Assembly: GCA_035485275.1 (NCBI GenBank)
Contig: DATHOE010000009.1
Coordinates: forward strand, 1-64,000
DNA length: 64,000 bases
Source of the DNA: DAIDJD01 sp035485275
Lineage (GTDB): Bacteria; Oederibacteriota; JAJYGY01; DAIDJD01
Reading direction: 5' to 3'
The position numbers and the translations under genes were made by a program. The notes below the pieces were generated by a model, which saw only the letters and a program-made list of their open reading frames with translations, was not told the DNA's origin and made no database searches. Below are positions 41,849 through 51,135 of the stretch, one piece after another (within the stretch, counting starts at the first letter, position 1; each line of letters begins with the position of its first letter).

Positions 41849-41877
41849 ATACTATCAAAAGTGACAGCTCTTGTAAA
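41849..41877 (-). promoter_or_regulatory. HxlR gene promoter, apparently leaderless
   Basis: Minus strand -35 TTTACA (41872-41877), 17-base spacer, -10 TAGTAT (41849-41854). The expected start of transcription coincides with the ATG at 41842, and only CGGGGC touches the start codon, too close to act as a ribosome site. CTATC and GATAG half-sites lie 24 bases apart in the same interval and could be part of a regulator site. Confidence 0.5.
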
Positions 41878-41930
41878 AAAGATAGAAAGAACGTAGCGTG
41901 GCCCCTACACCCCCAGCCAGGGAGCGCCCC

Positions 41931-42794
41931 ATGTCCTCCAGCACCGCGAACGCCGCACTCGGCGGGAAAACCGCCGTTGTCACGGGAGCCTCCTCCGGCA
42001 TAGGCAGGGAGATCGCCCGGGGCCTGGCCCGCCAGGGCGCCACGGTGGTCATGGCCTGCCGCAACGCGGAAAAGGCCGGTGCCGTCCGGGAGGAACTGGC
42101 CCGGGACAGCGGCAACCGGGACCTTTCGGTCATGCTCCTGGATCTCGCCAGCCTCGCCTCGGTGCGCGCCTTCGCCGCGGCCTGCCTCAAGGCCCATCCG
42201 AGCATCGACATCCTGGTCAACAACGCCGGCGGCTGGACCATGGAGCGCCAGGACAGCGCCGACGGCATGGAGCTGATCTGGGCCACCAATGTCCTGGGCC
42301 CGGAGCTGCTCACCCGCCTGCTGCTGCCGGGCCTGAGGGCCGCGGGCCAGGCCCGCATCGTCAACCTCAGCTCCACGGTGGCCGGGGGACTCGACCTGGA
42401 CGACGTGGAATACGGGAAGCGCAAGTTCAGCGGCTTCAGCGCCTATTCCCAGAGCAAACAGGCGGACCGCATGCTGACCTGGGCCCTGGCCGACGAACTG
42501 GGCCCCGGCGGCGTCACGGCCAACGCGATGAGCCCCGGGCTCGTGAAGACGGACCTCAACCGGGCCGTGCGCGGCCCCATGAAGCTGTTCTTCGCCCTGA
42601 TGCTGCCCTTGATGGGGAAAAGCCCGGCCGAGGGCGCGGACACGGCGGTTTGGCTGGCGTCCAGCCCCGAAGTGGCGGGCCTAAGCGGCAAATTTTTCGA
42701 GAACAGGAAGGAAATACCCTGCAAATTCAGGGCCGACAAGCAGGCTTTGGTCCGTCTCAGTTCGCTTTGCGCCCGGATGGCAGAACCAAGATAG
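41931..42794 (+). CDS. Short-chain dehydrogenase/reductase (retinol-dehydrogenase-like)
   Basis: 287 residues from the ATG with GGGAG upstream. TAVVTGASSGIGREIARGL binds NADP(H), ILVNNAGGWTM is the NNAG motif, IVNLSSTVAGGL holds the catalytic Ser, and FSAYSQSKQADRMLTW has Tyr-X3-Lys. The sequence after NNAG (NVLGPELLTRLLLPGL) resembles the eukaryotic-type RDH/WWOX-like group. The substrate is unknown. Divergent from the HxlR regulator, which probably controls it. Confidence 0.85.
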   Translation: MSSSTANAALGGKTAVVTGASSGIGREIARGLARQGATVVMACRNAEKAGAVREELARDSGNRDLSVMLLDLASLASVRAFAAACLKAHPSIDILVNNAGGWTMERQDSADGMELIWATNVLGPELLTRLLLPGLRAAGQARIVNLSSTVAGGLDLDDVEYGKRKFSGFSAYSQSKQADRMLTWALADELGPGGVTANAMSPGLVKTDLNRAVRGPMKLFFALMLPLMGKSPAEGADTAVWLASSPEVAGLSGKFFENRKEIPCKFRADKQALVRLSSLCARMAEPR

Positions 42795-42828
42795 GGGCGC
42801 CACACAGTCAAAATTGCGGCACAAACGT

Positions 42829-43476
42829 TCAATCCAGGTGCGGGATCGCCTCGGAAGAGCCTTTGGGGGATTTTTCCGACGGAGGTTTTTGGGGGGCGCT
42901 TTTGGCGGCTGCGGCGTCCGCCGAAGGCCCGGGTTCCAGTCCGCCCAGGGTGGGCCTGGGGGCCGGGCCCTTTTTTTGCACCCATTGGCCGGTCTGTTTG
43001 GCCAGGTCCAGGGCCTTGTCCGACAGGAGGGAGCCGGCGCCCTGCATTTGGGAGCTGCGGGTGCGGTGCAGCACCAGGGAGGTGGCCAGCCCCAGGTCCA
43101 TGACGCCGCTGAACCATTCAAAGGGCGTCAGGGCGTGGTATCCGAGGCGGAAGCTCAGCAGGAAGTAGACGTGCCCCATCATGTATAGGGTGAGGACGTC
43201 CACGGCCAGGTACTGGCGCCGGGGGTCGCGCAGGGCCTTCAGCATGAAAAAGCCCAGGCACAGGAGCGTGAGCGCCAGGAGGCGCAGGTAGGGCTCCGCG
43301 TAATCGTCGTAGCGCAGGTTCAGGCGCCCGGCGGAGTCCCCGCCGAGCAGCAGATCCATGGCGCCCTGGGCGATCAGCCACCAGCTCGCGACGCGCACCG
43401 TCATCCACAGGCGGACCTGGCGCGTTTCCTCCGGGACGGAGGGGCGGAAGCCCCTAGTAGTCGGATTGGGTGGCAA
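42829..43476 (-). CDS. Membrane protein of the pilin-like operon
   Basis: 215 residues, TTG start inside the end of the preceding gene (23-base overlap) with GGAG 7 bases upstream. Four hydrophobic segments lie in residues 25-140 (SWWLIAQGAMDLLLG, LRLLALTLLCLGFFMLKAL, VDVLTLYMMGHVYFLLSF, FSGVMDLGLATSLVLH), followed by a 75-residue Pro/Ala/Lys-rich cytoplasmic tail. I do not recognise a family. Being last in the operon it may assist assembly or anchoring, but this is a guess. Confidence 0.6.
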   Translation of the reverse strand: MPPNPTTRGFRPSVPEETRQVRLWMTVRVASWWLIAQGAMDLLLGGDSAGRLNLRYDDYAEPYLRLLALTLLCLGFFMLKALRDPRRQYLAVDVLTLYMMGHVYFLLSFRLGYHALTPFEWFSGVMDLGLATSLVLHRTRSSQMQGAGSLLSDKALDLAKQTGQWVQKKGPAPRPTLGGLEPGPSADAAAAKSAPQKPPSEKSPKGSSEAIPHLD

Positions 43477-44761
43477 CGGAGATCTCCGAAGTCTGCGCCA
43501 GGGCCTGGAAAACGCCCGGCGAGGTCGTGCCCGCGTTGGCGGCCATCAGGACCAGGTGCATCACGATTTCGCGGCTGTTGATCTGCCCGGCTATGGCCAC
43601 CTCGAATCCCGAGGGGAAGCCGGGGCCGCCCAGGTTGTCCGCGTCCACGTAGTTCGCCTGGGCGTAGGCCGGCACCTGAGCCGCGCCGCCGGCGCCCTGG
43701 AGCCCCACGACCGTGGTGCTCGAGGACGCGCCGGTGTTGTCGTTCAAGGCCACGCTGTAGCTCGCCGGCGAGGCCGTCTGGCCGCCCGCGTATCCGTCGG
43801 CGCGGGTGACGCGCCCGATCATCACGCCCGGTTTGGCCCCGAAGCTCTGCACCAGGTCGTAATCATCCAAATAGGCCCAGCTATACATGGGAAAAGTCGC
43901 AGGGAGGTTCTCCGGGATGCCCCCGGAGATGTTCGCCTCCACGATCGGGAAGAAACAGTTGTCGCCCGCGGACTGGGTGACATAGGTGGGGTCGAAAGCC
44001 GTGTTGTAGCCAGCGGCGCTCAGGTAGGCGCAGGCCGCCGCCAGCCGAGGACAGCAGGTGTTCCCCGCGTAGGTCCCCGGCGTGTCGGTGAGGGTGCTCA
44101 GGCTCGTGTAGTCGATGAAGGGCTGGCTGCGCCATTCGACCAGGCGCAGCCCTTCCCCGCTTCCGGGGACGAGGGTGCGCGGGTCATGGGCCAAATAATC
44201 ATACACGAACTGCAGCCTCATGACACTGAGCACCTCCGCGTCGGAGGAGTTGCCCAGGTCGGCCCCGCTGATCCAGGCGCTGCCGTTGTAGTTGTAGTAG
44301 GCCGTGAAGGTGATCGGGTTGAGCTCGGCCACGTACATGATTTCGTTGCCCCAGGAGGTGTCGCCCGCGGCGTCGCTCATGTCCACCTGGGGGACGGTTT
44401 CCACCGTGGGCCAGGCCGAGTAGCTCACCGGCGCCGGGGGGCCCACCACCGCGGTGAGGCTCTCCGAGGCCGCCACGCTGGCGACCAGCATGTTGTGTAT
44501 CGGGAGCATGGCGTCCCCGGTGCCGTCCCCGTAGTTGGCCAGAATTTCCACGCACCCCTGCAGGCCCGCGCGCAGGTTGGAGAGGCTGCGCAGGCTGCGC
44601 TGCAGCATTTCCGTGGCGGCGTCCTGGCGGCTGGCGGCCTGGCGGGTGCTGAGGATGAAACGGCTCATGCTGTAGCTGGCCATCCCCAGGATGGCCACCA
44701 GCACCATCAGTTCCACGAACGTCATGCCGCCTTGGCCGGCCTTCCTTCGGTCCCGGCTCAT
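43454..44761 (-). CDS. Prepilin-like protein (PilW-like minor pilin)
   Basis: 435 residues from the ATG that overlaps the previous stop (ATGA). A class III leader peptide is clear: a short basic stretch, then GG cut before MTFVELMVLVAILGM, with cleavage after G12 and the conserved Glu at +5 (E17). The hydrophobic helix continues to about residue 37. The long C-terminal part is beta-rich with several Cys (CCPRLAAACAYL, NCFFP) that could pair in the periplasm. Large minor pilins of this shape (PilW) prime pilus assembly and sit below a tip adhesin. Confidence 0.72.
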   Translation of the reverse strand: MSRDRRKAGQGGMTFVELMVLVAILGMASYSMSRFILSTRQAASRQDAATEMLQRSLRSLSNLRAGLQGCVEILANYGDGTGDAMLPIHNMLVASVAASESLTAVVGPPAPVSYSAWPTVETVPQVDMSDAAGDTSWGNEIMYVAELNPITFTAYYNYNGSAWISGADLGNSSDAEVLSVMRLQFVYDYLAHDPRTLVPGSGEGLRLVEWRSQPFIDYTSLSTLTDTPGTYAGNTCCPRLAAACAYLSAAGYNTAFDPTYVTQSAGDNCFFPIVEANISGGIPENLPATFPMYSWAYLDDYDLVQSFGAKPGVMIGRVTRADGYAGGQTASPASYSVALNDNTGASSSTTVVGLQGAGGAAQVPAYAQANYVDADNLGGPGFPSGFEVAIAGQINSREIVMHLVLMAANAGTTSPGVFQALAQTSEISVATQSDY

Positions 44762-47700
44762 GGCTGCAGGGTGTTGGTCAGATTGATCTGGATTTTGTGG
44801 TAGCCGTAGTGCGGGTAGGCGACCCCCTGCGGGGACAGCCTGAAGCACTCCACTTCCAGGTTGTAGTAGACCTGCTGGATGTTGGTCCAGGCGTAGGAAT
44901 AGTTGTGCGGCGAGGTCTGGTAGCTGGAGCCGGGCAGGACGGCGTCCGCGCCGTTCATGTAGTTTCCGGCAGCGCCGGTCACGTAGCTGTTGCCGGGGCC
45001 CGCGGTCACGATGTTGTTGGTGATGGCGGAGTACCACAAGGAGCTCTGGGACGGGATATTGTAGATGATGTTGAAGGCGATCGGCTGGACGTCGTGCCAT
45101 TCCAGGGCCGGGTTGGCGAGCACGTCCGCGGAGGCGCAGGGGCCGATGGTGGTGTTGGCGTCCACGCAGGGGTAGTTCTCGTCGTAGGGCTGCCCGTCCC
45201 AGCGGGCGTAGCGCTCATCCCACTGCACGGGGATGGTCGTCATGCCCAGGTACAGGTCGCTGGTGGTGGGGTGCAGGATGGAGACCAGGGGCACCGGCGG
45301 GATGCGGTAGGTGCTGCCGCTGGCCGCGCCCGTGAGCGAGTAGGTGTTGTTCGCGTTGACGAAGCCGGGATCGATGGTGCAGGCCCCCTGCGTGGGCACG
45401 CCGGCGTCGGCGAAGGTGCGCAGGCAGGTCAGGATGGCGAACTGGGCCACGAAGTTGATGCCCGAGGCCGTGGACGGCGCCAGGCCGTTGACGATGATCC
45501 AGCCCCCCGCCGGGTTTCCGGAGGCGGTCGTCAGCGCCTTGTTCATGTCCACGGTCCGGATCGCGGCGGCGGACTTGAAGCTGCTGCTGGAGAAGCCGTC
45601 CGCGTCGTCCGCGTAGAAGCCCCAGGAGGTGCTGGCCACGTAGGTGACGGCGGAGTACACGTCCAGGTGCGTCCGCAGGTTGGGGTAGTCGTAGAGGCTG
45701 TCCCCGGAGGTCATGTTCCATTCCTGCGGCTGGTTGCCGCCTTCGGTCAGGCCCCAGGGCCGGGTCACGTTGAAGGAGCTGGGCAGGGCGAAGTTGTAGT
45801 CGGATCCGAGCTGAATGCCGTCGTTGATCTCGGTGGCGTTGAACTGGTTGGTGTCGTGGTCGAAGGGCGTGTTGCCGTCGTTGGTGCCGTTTTCAAGCGT
45901 CGCGCAGCCGTTGCCGTAGTTGCGGTGGTAGGCCTGGTTGAAGTTGGAACCCGTGGAGGCCTGCAGGTTCCCCATGGGCTCGCGGTAGCAGGAGCCGCCC
46001 TGCTCGAGGTTGTTCAGGTTGCCCCAGGTGGAGCTGGTGCCCGCGGAACCGGACCAGAGCGGGGACTCCCAGTTCGACTGGTACAGGCTGTCCGGCCAGA
46101 GCTCGCCGAGGAAGGGCAGGGACTGCCAGGTGGGCGTCGTGGTGCCGTTGCCCTGGACCACGTAGGTCGCGCCGCTGGTGTTGGCCCCGCCGATGATCTC
46201 GTCCACGGTCCAGCTGTTGCTGGTGCTGCCCCAGGGGCCGCCATAGCAGGGCACGCCGGCCTGGAAGTCGTTGGAGTTGTCGCCGCCGATCTCGCCGCCC
46301 TGGCCGGCGTAGTAGCTGTCCCAGCCGGTCATGGCCGTGTAGACGCCGTTGGAGATCATCACGCCCTGGCGGATGAGCTGGAACAGCTTGGGGATGTCGA
46401 TGTTCTGCTGGGTGTTGTACAGGTCGAAATTCGCCGAGGGCAGGAAGGGCTGGTAGTAGGAGTTGTCGGGGTAAAGGCTGTTGCCGTCGGTGAAGTTGCG
46501 CCAGAACCAGTTGTAGCCGCCCTGCAGGCCGTCGTTGAGGTTGCCGCTGTAGTCGAGCTCGTCGGCGTAGGGCACGAAACGGGGGTCGCCCACCGCGTCG
46601 AAGCGTTCGGTGTAGGGCACGACCGTGGACGACACGCCCATCCAGAAGTAGGAGCCCGAATAGTTCTGCGGATGCGTGGGCAGGGACAGGCTGGTGGCGT
46701 TGTAAAGGTAGTCGGGGTCGTAGACGCCGGTGTTGCAGCCTATGCCGTTGGCGCCGATGCGGGTCTCGACCCCCACGGTGAGGTTCTGGGCCGCGAAGGC
46801 GTATCCGGCGCCCACCGTGGCGCTCAGGTTCTGGAACACGATGCGCCAGCGGGCCGTGTTGACCGGCGCGCCCCAGGTGTTGTTGCTGAGCAGGTTGGTG
46901 GTGCCGCCCCCCAGGACGCCGTTGGGGCTCTGGGCGCTGAAGGTCATGTACAGCGGGTAGAAGGCGTTGGTGCCGGTGTTCACCACGGGGAAGGGCACGT
47001 ATTCCAGGCCGTAGGGGCGCATGTTGGTCGGCAGGCCGGACCAGACCTCGGTGGTGGTCGGCGTGAAGGTGCACGAGGGCGTCGGCGTGGGGTAGCCCCC
47101 TGGGGGCGCGGTGGGGGTGTCGGTCGGCGTGCAGGCCGGCCCCTGCAGGATGAGCTCGATGGCGCAGAACTGGGCGTTGTCGCGGGAGGCCACGCCGGAG
47201 ATGACGATGGCGCCGGTGGTGACCGTCGTGGTGAAGGTCAGGGTCTGAGCGATGTCCGCCCCGCCCGCCGAGGCGTAGATGTCGTAGTTCTTCTTAACGT
47301 CGACCCCGTTGATCCAGATGTCGAATATGCGGTCCCCGGCGGCGCCCCAGTAGACCTCGGCCTCGTCGAGGAGCACCTCATAGGTGCCGTTGGCCACGGA
47401 GAAACTGTAGGTGCAGGGGTTGCCCCAGCGGTTGTACTGGAAGAGCTTCTGGTCGGAAGTCCCGGATATGCTGTTGCCGGTCGACGCGGTGGAATTGGAG
47501 GCGGTGGAGCTGATATCCGCGAGCCATATGTTCCCGCTGCTGTCGGTGTAATTGGAGCTTTCGCCGCAGGCGACCCGCTCGACCGGCACCGAGTAGCCGC
47601 AAGGAGGGGTGGGGGTGTTGGTGGGGCAGGGTGTGCCGCTCTCGTAGATGACCTGGATGGCGCAGAATTGGGCGTTGTCCTTAGTCGGCGAGCCCGTGAT

Positions 47701-49314
47701 GGTCAGGACATTATTGGTGACCGTGGTGGTGAAGGTCAGGGAGGTGGCGATATTCGCGCCCCCGGCGGCTGCGAAGATGTCGTAGCCAGTTTTGACGGTG
47801 GTGCCGTTGATGGCGATGTTGAATACGCGGTCGCCGGCCCCGCCCCCAACGTCGGCGACCACGCCCCAGTAGGTTTCCGCGTTGTACAGGACCACCATGT
47901 AGGTGCCGTTCTGCACCGCGAAGGTGTAGGTGACGGGGTTGCCCCAGCGGTTGTGGTCGAAAAGGCTGGCGTCCTTGGTTCCGGATATGGAGTCGCCGGA
48001 GGAGGTCGTGTTGCCGCCGCTGGAGCCGTAGTCCGCGCTCCAGACGTTTCCGCCGGAATCCGTGTAGGTGGAATTGCCGCATGCGACCCGCACCACGGTG
48101 ATGTTGCCGCAGCCCACGATGGGCGTGAGGGTGGGCGTCGGGGTGTAGGACTCGACGATTTCGGTCTCGGTCTGGGCCTGGGTCAGGGTCTGGCCGGCGA
48201 CCATGGTCTGGATGGCCCCAGCGGTCTGCGTCGGCGCCACCTTGACTTCGGTTTCCGTCGCGGCGACCACGTCGGTCTGGGTGACCGCTTCGGTTTGCGA
48301 GGGCGCCAGATAGGCCTCGGTCAGCGTGGCGGCGGCCACCATGGTCTGGGTGGCCGCTTGGGTTTGCGACGGCTTCAAGAACGTTTCCGTCATCGTCGCG
48401 GCGACGATGTCGGTCTGGGTCGCCGCCTGGGTCTGGGTGGCCGCGGCCACGTCGGTCTGGGTGGCGGCCTGGGTCTGGGTCGGGGCTTCGGTCTCGGTTT
48501 CAACCGCTTGGGTCTTGCTCGCGGCGGCGGTCAGGGTCGGGGCGGCGGTCAGGGTTTGGATCCCCTGGGTCATGCTGGCGGCGGCGGTCTGGGTGGGTAC
48601 GGCGGTCTCGGTTTCGACCCCCTGGGTCTTGCTGGCGGCGGCGGTCTGGGTCGGGACGGCGGTCTCCGTTTCGATCCCCTGGGTCTGCGACTGGGCGGCG
48701 GTCTGGGTAGGGGCTTCGGTCGCTGTTTCAGCGCCCTGGGTCTTGCTGGCGGCCGCGGTCTGGGTGGGGACGGCGGTCTCCGTTTCAATGCCCTGGGTCC
48801 AGGTCGCGGCGATGGTCTGGGTGGCGGCGGCCACATCGGTCTGGGTGGCGGCCTGGGTCTTGGTCGCGGCAGCCACATCCGTTTCGGTGGCGGCCTGGGT
48901 CTGGGTGGCGGCGACGATATCGGTCAGGGTGGCAGCCTGGGTCTGCGTCGCGGCGGCGACATCGGTCTGGGTCGCAAAGTGAGTCATGGTCGGGGCTTCG
49001 GTTTCGGTTTCGATCCCCGCGGTCTTGCTCGCGACCACGGTCTGTGTCGCGGCAACGATATCGGTCAGGGTGGCGGCCTGAGTCTGGGTGGCGGCGACGA
49101 TATCGGTCAGGGTGGCGGCCTGGGTCTGCGTGGCGGCAACGATGTCCGTCAGGGTGGCAGCCTGGGTCTGTGTTGCGGCGGCGATATCGGTCAGGGTCGC
49201 ATAGTGGGTCAGGGTCGGAATTGGGGTCGCCCACAGGCCGACAGGGAGCGCCGACAGCGCCGCCAGGCCCAGGCCGCCAAGGAGAGCAGTGGTTTTCACG
49301 GCAGCCCCCCTCAT
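44758..49314 (-). CDS. Giant exported protein: Thr-rich tandem repeats, two malectin-like domains, large C-terminal domain
   Basis: 1518 residues. A signal peptide (about 1-29) is followed by ~360 residues of Thr/Ala/Gln tandem repeats (coordinates in a separate entry). Two malectin-like carbohydrate-binding domains come next, at about 400-560 and 570-720; both open with VxRVACG, contain HNRWGNPxTY or QYNRWGNPCTY and AGDRxFxIxING, and end with DNAQFCAIxxI. A PTPTPSCTFTPTT linker leads to ~750 residues rich in Asn, Gly, Tyr and Trp with no recognised family, possibly closing with an Ig-like part (VSILHPTTSDLYLGMTTIPV). Start: ATG overlapping the upstream stop; a GTG at 49299 with GAGGGGGG before it is equally possible. 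Its place between minor pilins is where PilY1-type tip adhesins are encoded, suggesting a pilus-tip glycan-binding adhesin. Confidence 0.75.
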   Translation of the reverse strand: MRGAAVKTTALLGGLGLAALSALPVGLWATPIPTLTHYATLTDIAAATQTQAATLTDIVAATQTQAATLTDIVAATQTQAATLTDIVAATQTVVASKTAGIETETEAPTMTHFATQTDVAAATQTQAATLTDIVAATQTQAATETDVAAATKTQAATQTDVAAATQTIAATWTQGIETETAVPTQTAAASKTQGAETATEAPTQTAAQSQTQGIETETAVPTQTAAASKTQGVETETAVPTQTAAASMTQGIQTLTAAPTLTAAASKTQAVETETEAPTQTQAATQTDVAAATQTQAATQTDIVAATMTETFLKPSQTQAATQTMVAAATLTEAYLAPSQTEAVTQTDVVAATETEVKVAPTQTAGAIQTMVAGQTLTQAQTETEIVESYTPTPTLTPIVGCGNITVVRVACGNSTYTDSGGNVWSADYGSSGGNTTSSGDSISGTKDASLFDHNRWGNPVTYTFAVQNGTYMVVLYNAETYWGVVADVGGGAGDRVFNIAINGTTVKTGYDIFAAAGGANIATSLTFTTTVTNNVLTITGSPTKDNAQFCAIQVIYESGTPCPTNTPTPPCGYSVPVERVACGESSNYTDSSGNIWLADISSTASNSTASTGNSISGTSDQKLFQYNRWGNPCTYSFSVANGTYEVLLDEAEVYWGAAGDRIFDIWINGVDVKKNYDIYASAGGADIAQTLTFTTTVTTGAIVISGVASRDNAQFCAIELILQGPACTPTDTPTAPPGGYPTPTPSCTFTPTTTEVWSGLPTNMRPYGLEYVPFPVVNTGTNAFYPLYMTFSAQSPNGVLGGGTTNLLSNNTWGAPVNTARWRIVFQNLSATVGAGYAFAAQNLTVGVETRIGANGIGCNTGVYDPDYLYNATSLSLPTHPQNYSGSYFWMGVSSTVVPYTERFDAVGDPRFVPYADELDYSGNLNDGLQGGYNWFWRNFTDGNSLYPDNSYYQPFLPSANFDLYNTQQNIDIPKLFQLIRQGVMISNGVYTAMTGWDSYYAGQGGEIGGDNSNDFQAGVPCYGGPWGSTSNSWTVDEIIGGANTSGATYVVQGNGTTTPTWQSLPFLGELWPDSLYQSNWESPLWSGSAGTSSTWGNLNNLEQGGSCYREPMGNLQASTGSNFNQAYHRNYGNGCATLENGTNDGNTPFDHDTNQFNATEINDGIQLGSDYNFALPSSFNVTRPWGLTEGGNQPQEWNMTSGDSLYDYPNLRTHLDVYSAVTYVASTSWGFYADDADGFSSSSFKSAAAIRTVDMNKALTTASGNPAGGWIIVNGLAPSTASGINFVAQFAILTCLRTFADAGVPTQGACTIDPGFVNANNTYSLTGAASGSTYRIPPVPLVSILHPTTSDLYLGMTTIPVQWDERYARWDGQPYDENYPCVDANTTIGPCASADVLANPALEWHDVQPIAFNIIYNIPSQSSLWYSAITNNIVTAGPGNSYVTGAAGNYMNGADAVLPGSSYQTSPHNYSYAWTNIQQVYYNLEVECFRLSPQGVAYPHYGYHKIQINLTNTLQP
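48145..49215 (-). repeat. Coding tandem repeats, 42-bp and 57-bp units
   Basis: The 5' part of the giant gene is built from two alternating repeat types. A 14-residue unit (TQTQAATLTDIVAA and variants such as TQTQAATQTDVAAA) occurs in runs at both ends. A 19-residue unit (GIETETAVPTQTAAASKTQ and variants) forms a central run of about six. DNA copies are near-identical in places (the GTCTGGGTGGCGGC motif recurs on the plus strand), so length variation by slippage or recombination is likely. The high Thr content suggests an extended stalk, possibly O-glycosylated. Confidence 0.85.
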
Positions 49315-51122
49315 GGCGAAGGTACCAGGCTATAGGGCGTACCACCGTTGTATTCGCGGGCCGTCGGGGTGGTGCCGAAGAGCTGTATGCGCAGGCCGGC
49401 CGTGCCGGTACGGCCCGCGGGCGTGAAGTCGTCGGCGTAGAAGGTGGCGCCGGTGGTGGTCGCGGATCCGGCGTCCGTGATCACGGTCCCGCCGTTGTAG
49501 GTCTGGAAGGTGGCGCCGCCGGAGCCGGCCACGCCCGAGACGAAGCGGTAGTAGGGCGTCTGGGAGTTGCCCTGGGTCCTGAAGATCTCGTAGAGGTTGC
49601 TGGTGTTGGCGTGGGGCACGAAGAGGGTGATCGTGTCGATCACCTCGTTGGGCGAGGCGTCCCCGTTGGCGTAGGTGATGACCCCGGGCGTGGCGCCGGT
49701 AGTGCTGATTTCGGCCGGGTTGGCGTCATAGCCGTACACGTCCACGGCCGCCAGCGATCCCGTGGGGTACCACAGGCGCTCGGGCTGGGACACGGCGCGG
49801 AAGGAGCGCGGCCCGGGGAGCCCGGCCAGGCCCCAATTGCTGTAGTAGTAGTCCGGATCCTTGGCCGCGTCCGAATAGTTGCGCAGGGGGGGCACCGGCA
49901 CCATTTCGCCGTGCAGGTTGAGGATGATGGCGTTCTGCACGCTGGGGTCGTTCTCGTTGAGCAGCTCGAGCAGCATGCGCCAGCTGATCTGCGGCGCCGG
50001 CAGGTTCTGGTTCTTCGCGATCTGCTTCAGCACCGAGTACAGGTTCTGCTCGTCGGGATAGCGCATGGCGTGGTTGAACTGGTCGGCCATGGCGTAGCCG
50101 AGGTTCGGGCTGATCATGTCTGAGGGCCAGCCGGCGGTGTTGGGCAGGGAGCCGCCCACGTTGACGCGGCCGAGGAACCAGGAGGGCAGGTAGTAGTAGT
50201 CGAAATCGGTCCAGGCGGCGCTGGTGTTGTTGTTCCAGTTGTAGTCCACGTAGCCCGGATACACGTAGGACTTCATCAGGGAGCCCGTGGTGCTGACCGG
50301 GTTGTACTCGGAGTTGATTTCGGGGGTGTACTCCAGGTCCCGTCCGAAGCTCATGGTCTGGATCCAGTGCGAGCGTATGATGAGGCCGGGGTTCATGGCC
50401 TGCAGGCTCACCACCGAGGACTGCATCAGGGGGATCAGGTTCGAGGTGCGGCTCCACCAGCCCGGCACGTTTTCCAGGGCCACGAAATAGACGTCCAGGG
50501 ACTGGTCCGGGGTGACCACGCTGCCCGCGCTGTGGACCACGCCGTAGACCTCGGCCAGGGGCGGGGCCGTCGGTTGGGCGGGCATGGCCACCGAGGAGCT
50601 GGCCTGGTCGCCGGGGTTGGTCGCCGCCGCGTAGACGCGCACGTAGATCGTGCGCACGTTGCTGTCCGCGGTGTTGCTGATGATGTCCACGTAACGCACA
50701 AAACGGTAGCCGTGGGGCCCCTGCGGGTTGGCGCTGAGGGGGTTCACCGCAGATTCGTAGTCCGGCACCGAGCTGGCGGTGTCGGTGTTGGTGGTGACGT
50801 CGTTCTTGGTGGTGAGGGTCCACTTGTAGTAGGGGCGGGCGGGCGTGCAGGTGTTGCAGAAGCCGTCGCTGTATTCGTCCAGGGTCGTCAGCGTGGCGTT
50901 GTTCGTCAGCACCAGGGCGCGCAGCTCCTCCAGCATCTGCAGCGCCTTTTCGGTCGCGAAGATGCGGTCGCGGTTGGCGACGGTCTGCTTGGCCAGGGAT
51001 TGCACCAGCAGCGCCGCGGTCTGGGCCATGATGCCCAGGACCGCGACGGCCATGAGGGCTTCCATCACGGACTGGCCGCGCTGGCCCTCACGACGCCCGA
51101 AGAGTGAACGGAAAAAACGCAT
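49311..51122 (-). CDS. Prepilin-like protein (PilV-like minor pilin), unusually long
   Basis: 603 residues. The leader MRFFRSLFGRREGQRG is cut after G16 before QSVMEALMAVAVLGIMAQTA; the conserved Glu is at +5 (E21). Replacement of the usual Phe/Met at +1 by Gln is tolerated in minor pilins. About 560 residues of soluble domain follow, far larger than a normal pilin, with a Cys pair in GFCNTCTP and a beta-rich end (TFQTYNGGTVITDAGSATTT). It starts 13 bases after the PilX-like gene stop and overlaps the giant gene by 4 bases. Probably part of a minor-pilin tip complex. Confidence 0.72.
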   Translation of the reverse strand: MRFFRSLFGRREGQRGQSVMEALMAVAVLGIMAQTAALLVQSLAKQTVANRDRIFATEKALQMLEELRALVLTNNATLTTLDEYSDGFCNTCTPARPYYKWTLTTKNDVTTNTDTASSVPDYESAVNPLSANPQGPHGYRFVRYVDIISNTADSNVRTIYVRVYAAATNPGDQASSSVAMPAQPTAPPLAEVYGVVHSAGSVVTPDQSLDVYFVALENVPGWWSRTSNLIPLMQSSVVSLQAMNPGLIIRSHWIQTMSFGRDLEYTPEINSEYNPVSTTGSLMKSYVYPGYVDYNWNNNTSAAWTDFDYYYLPSWFLGRVNVGGSLPNTAGWPSDMISPNLGYAMADQFNHAMRYPDEQNLYSVLKQIAKNQNLPAPQISWRMLLELLNENDPSVQNAIILNLHGEMVPVPPLRNYSDAAKDPDYYYSNWGLAGLPGPRSFRAVSQPERLWYPTGSLAAVDVYGYDANPAEISTTGATPGVITYANGDASPNEVIDTITLFVPHANTSNLYEIFRTQGNSQTPYYRFVSGVAGSGGATFQTYNGGTVITDAGSATTTGATFYADDFTPAGRTGTAGLRIQLFGTTPTAREYNGGTPYSLVPSP

Positions 51123-51135
51123 GTGCGCCTCTGGC

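Noticed and set aside
48145..49215. Repeats considered as a CRISPR array
   Set aside because: The units are multiples of three, lie in one open frame, have no unique spacers and no cas genes are near.
44797..49335. A 1512-codon open frame on the plus strand opposite the giant malectin-domain gene
   Set aside because: It is the mirror of a GC-rich, Thr/Ala/Gln-repeat gene; the translation is low-complexity Gly/Val/Arg with no domain, signal or ribosome site.
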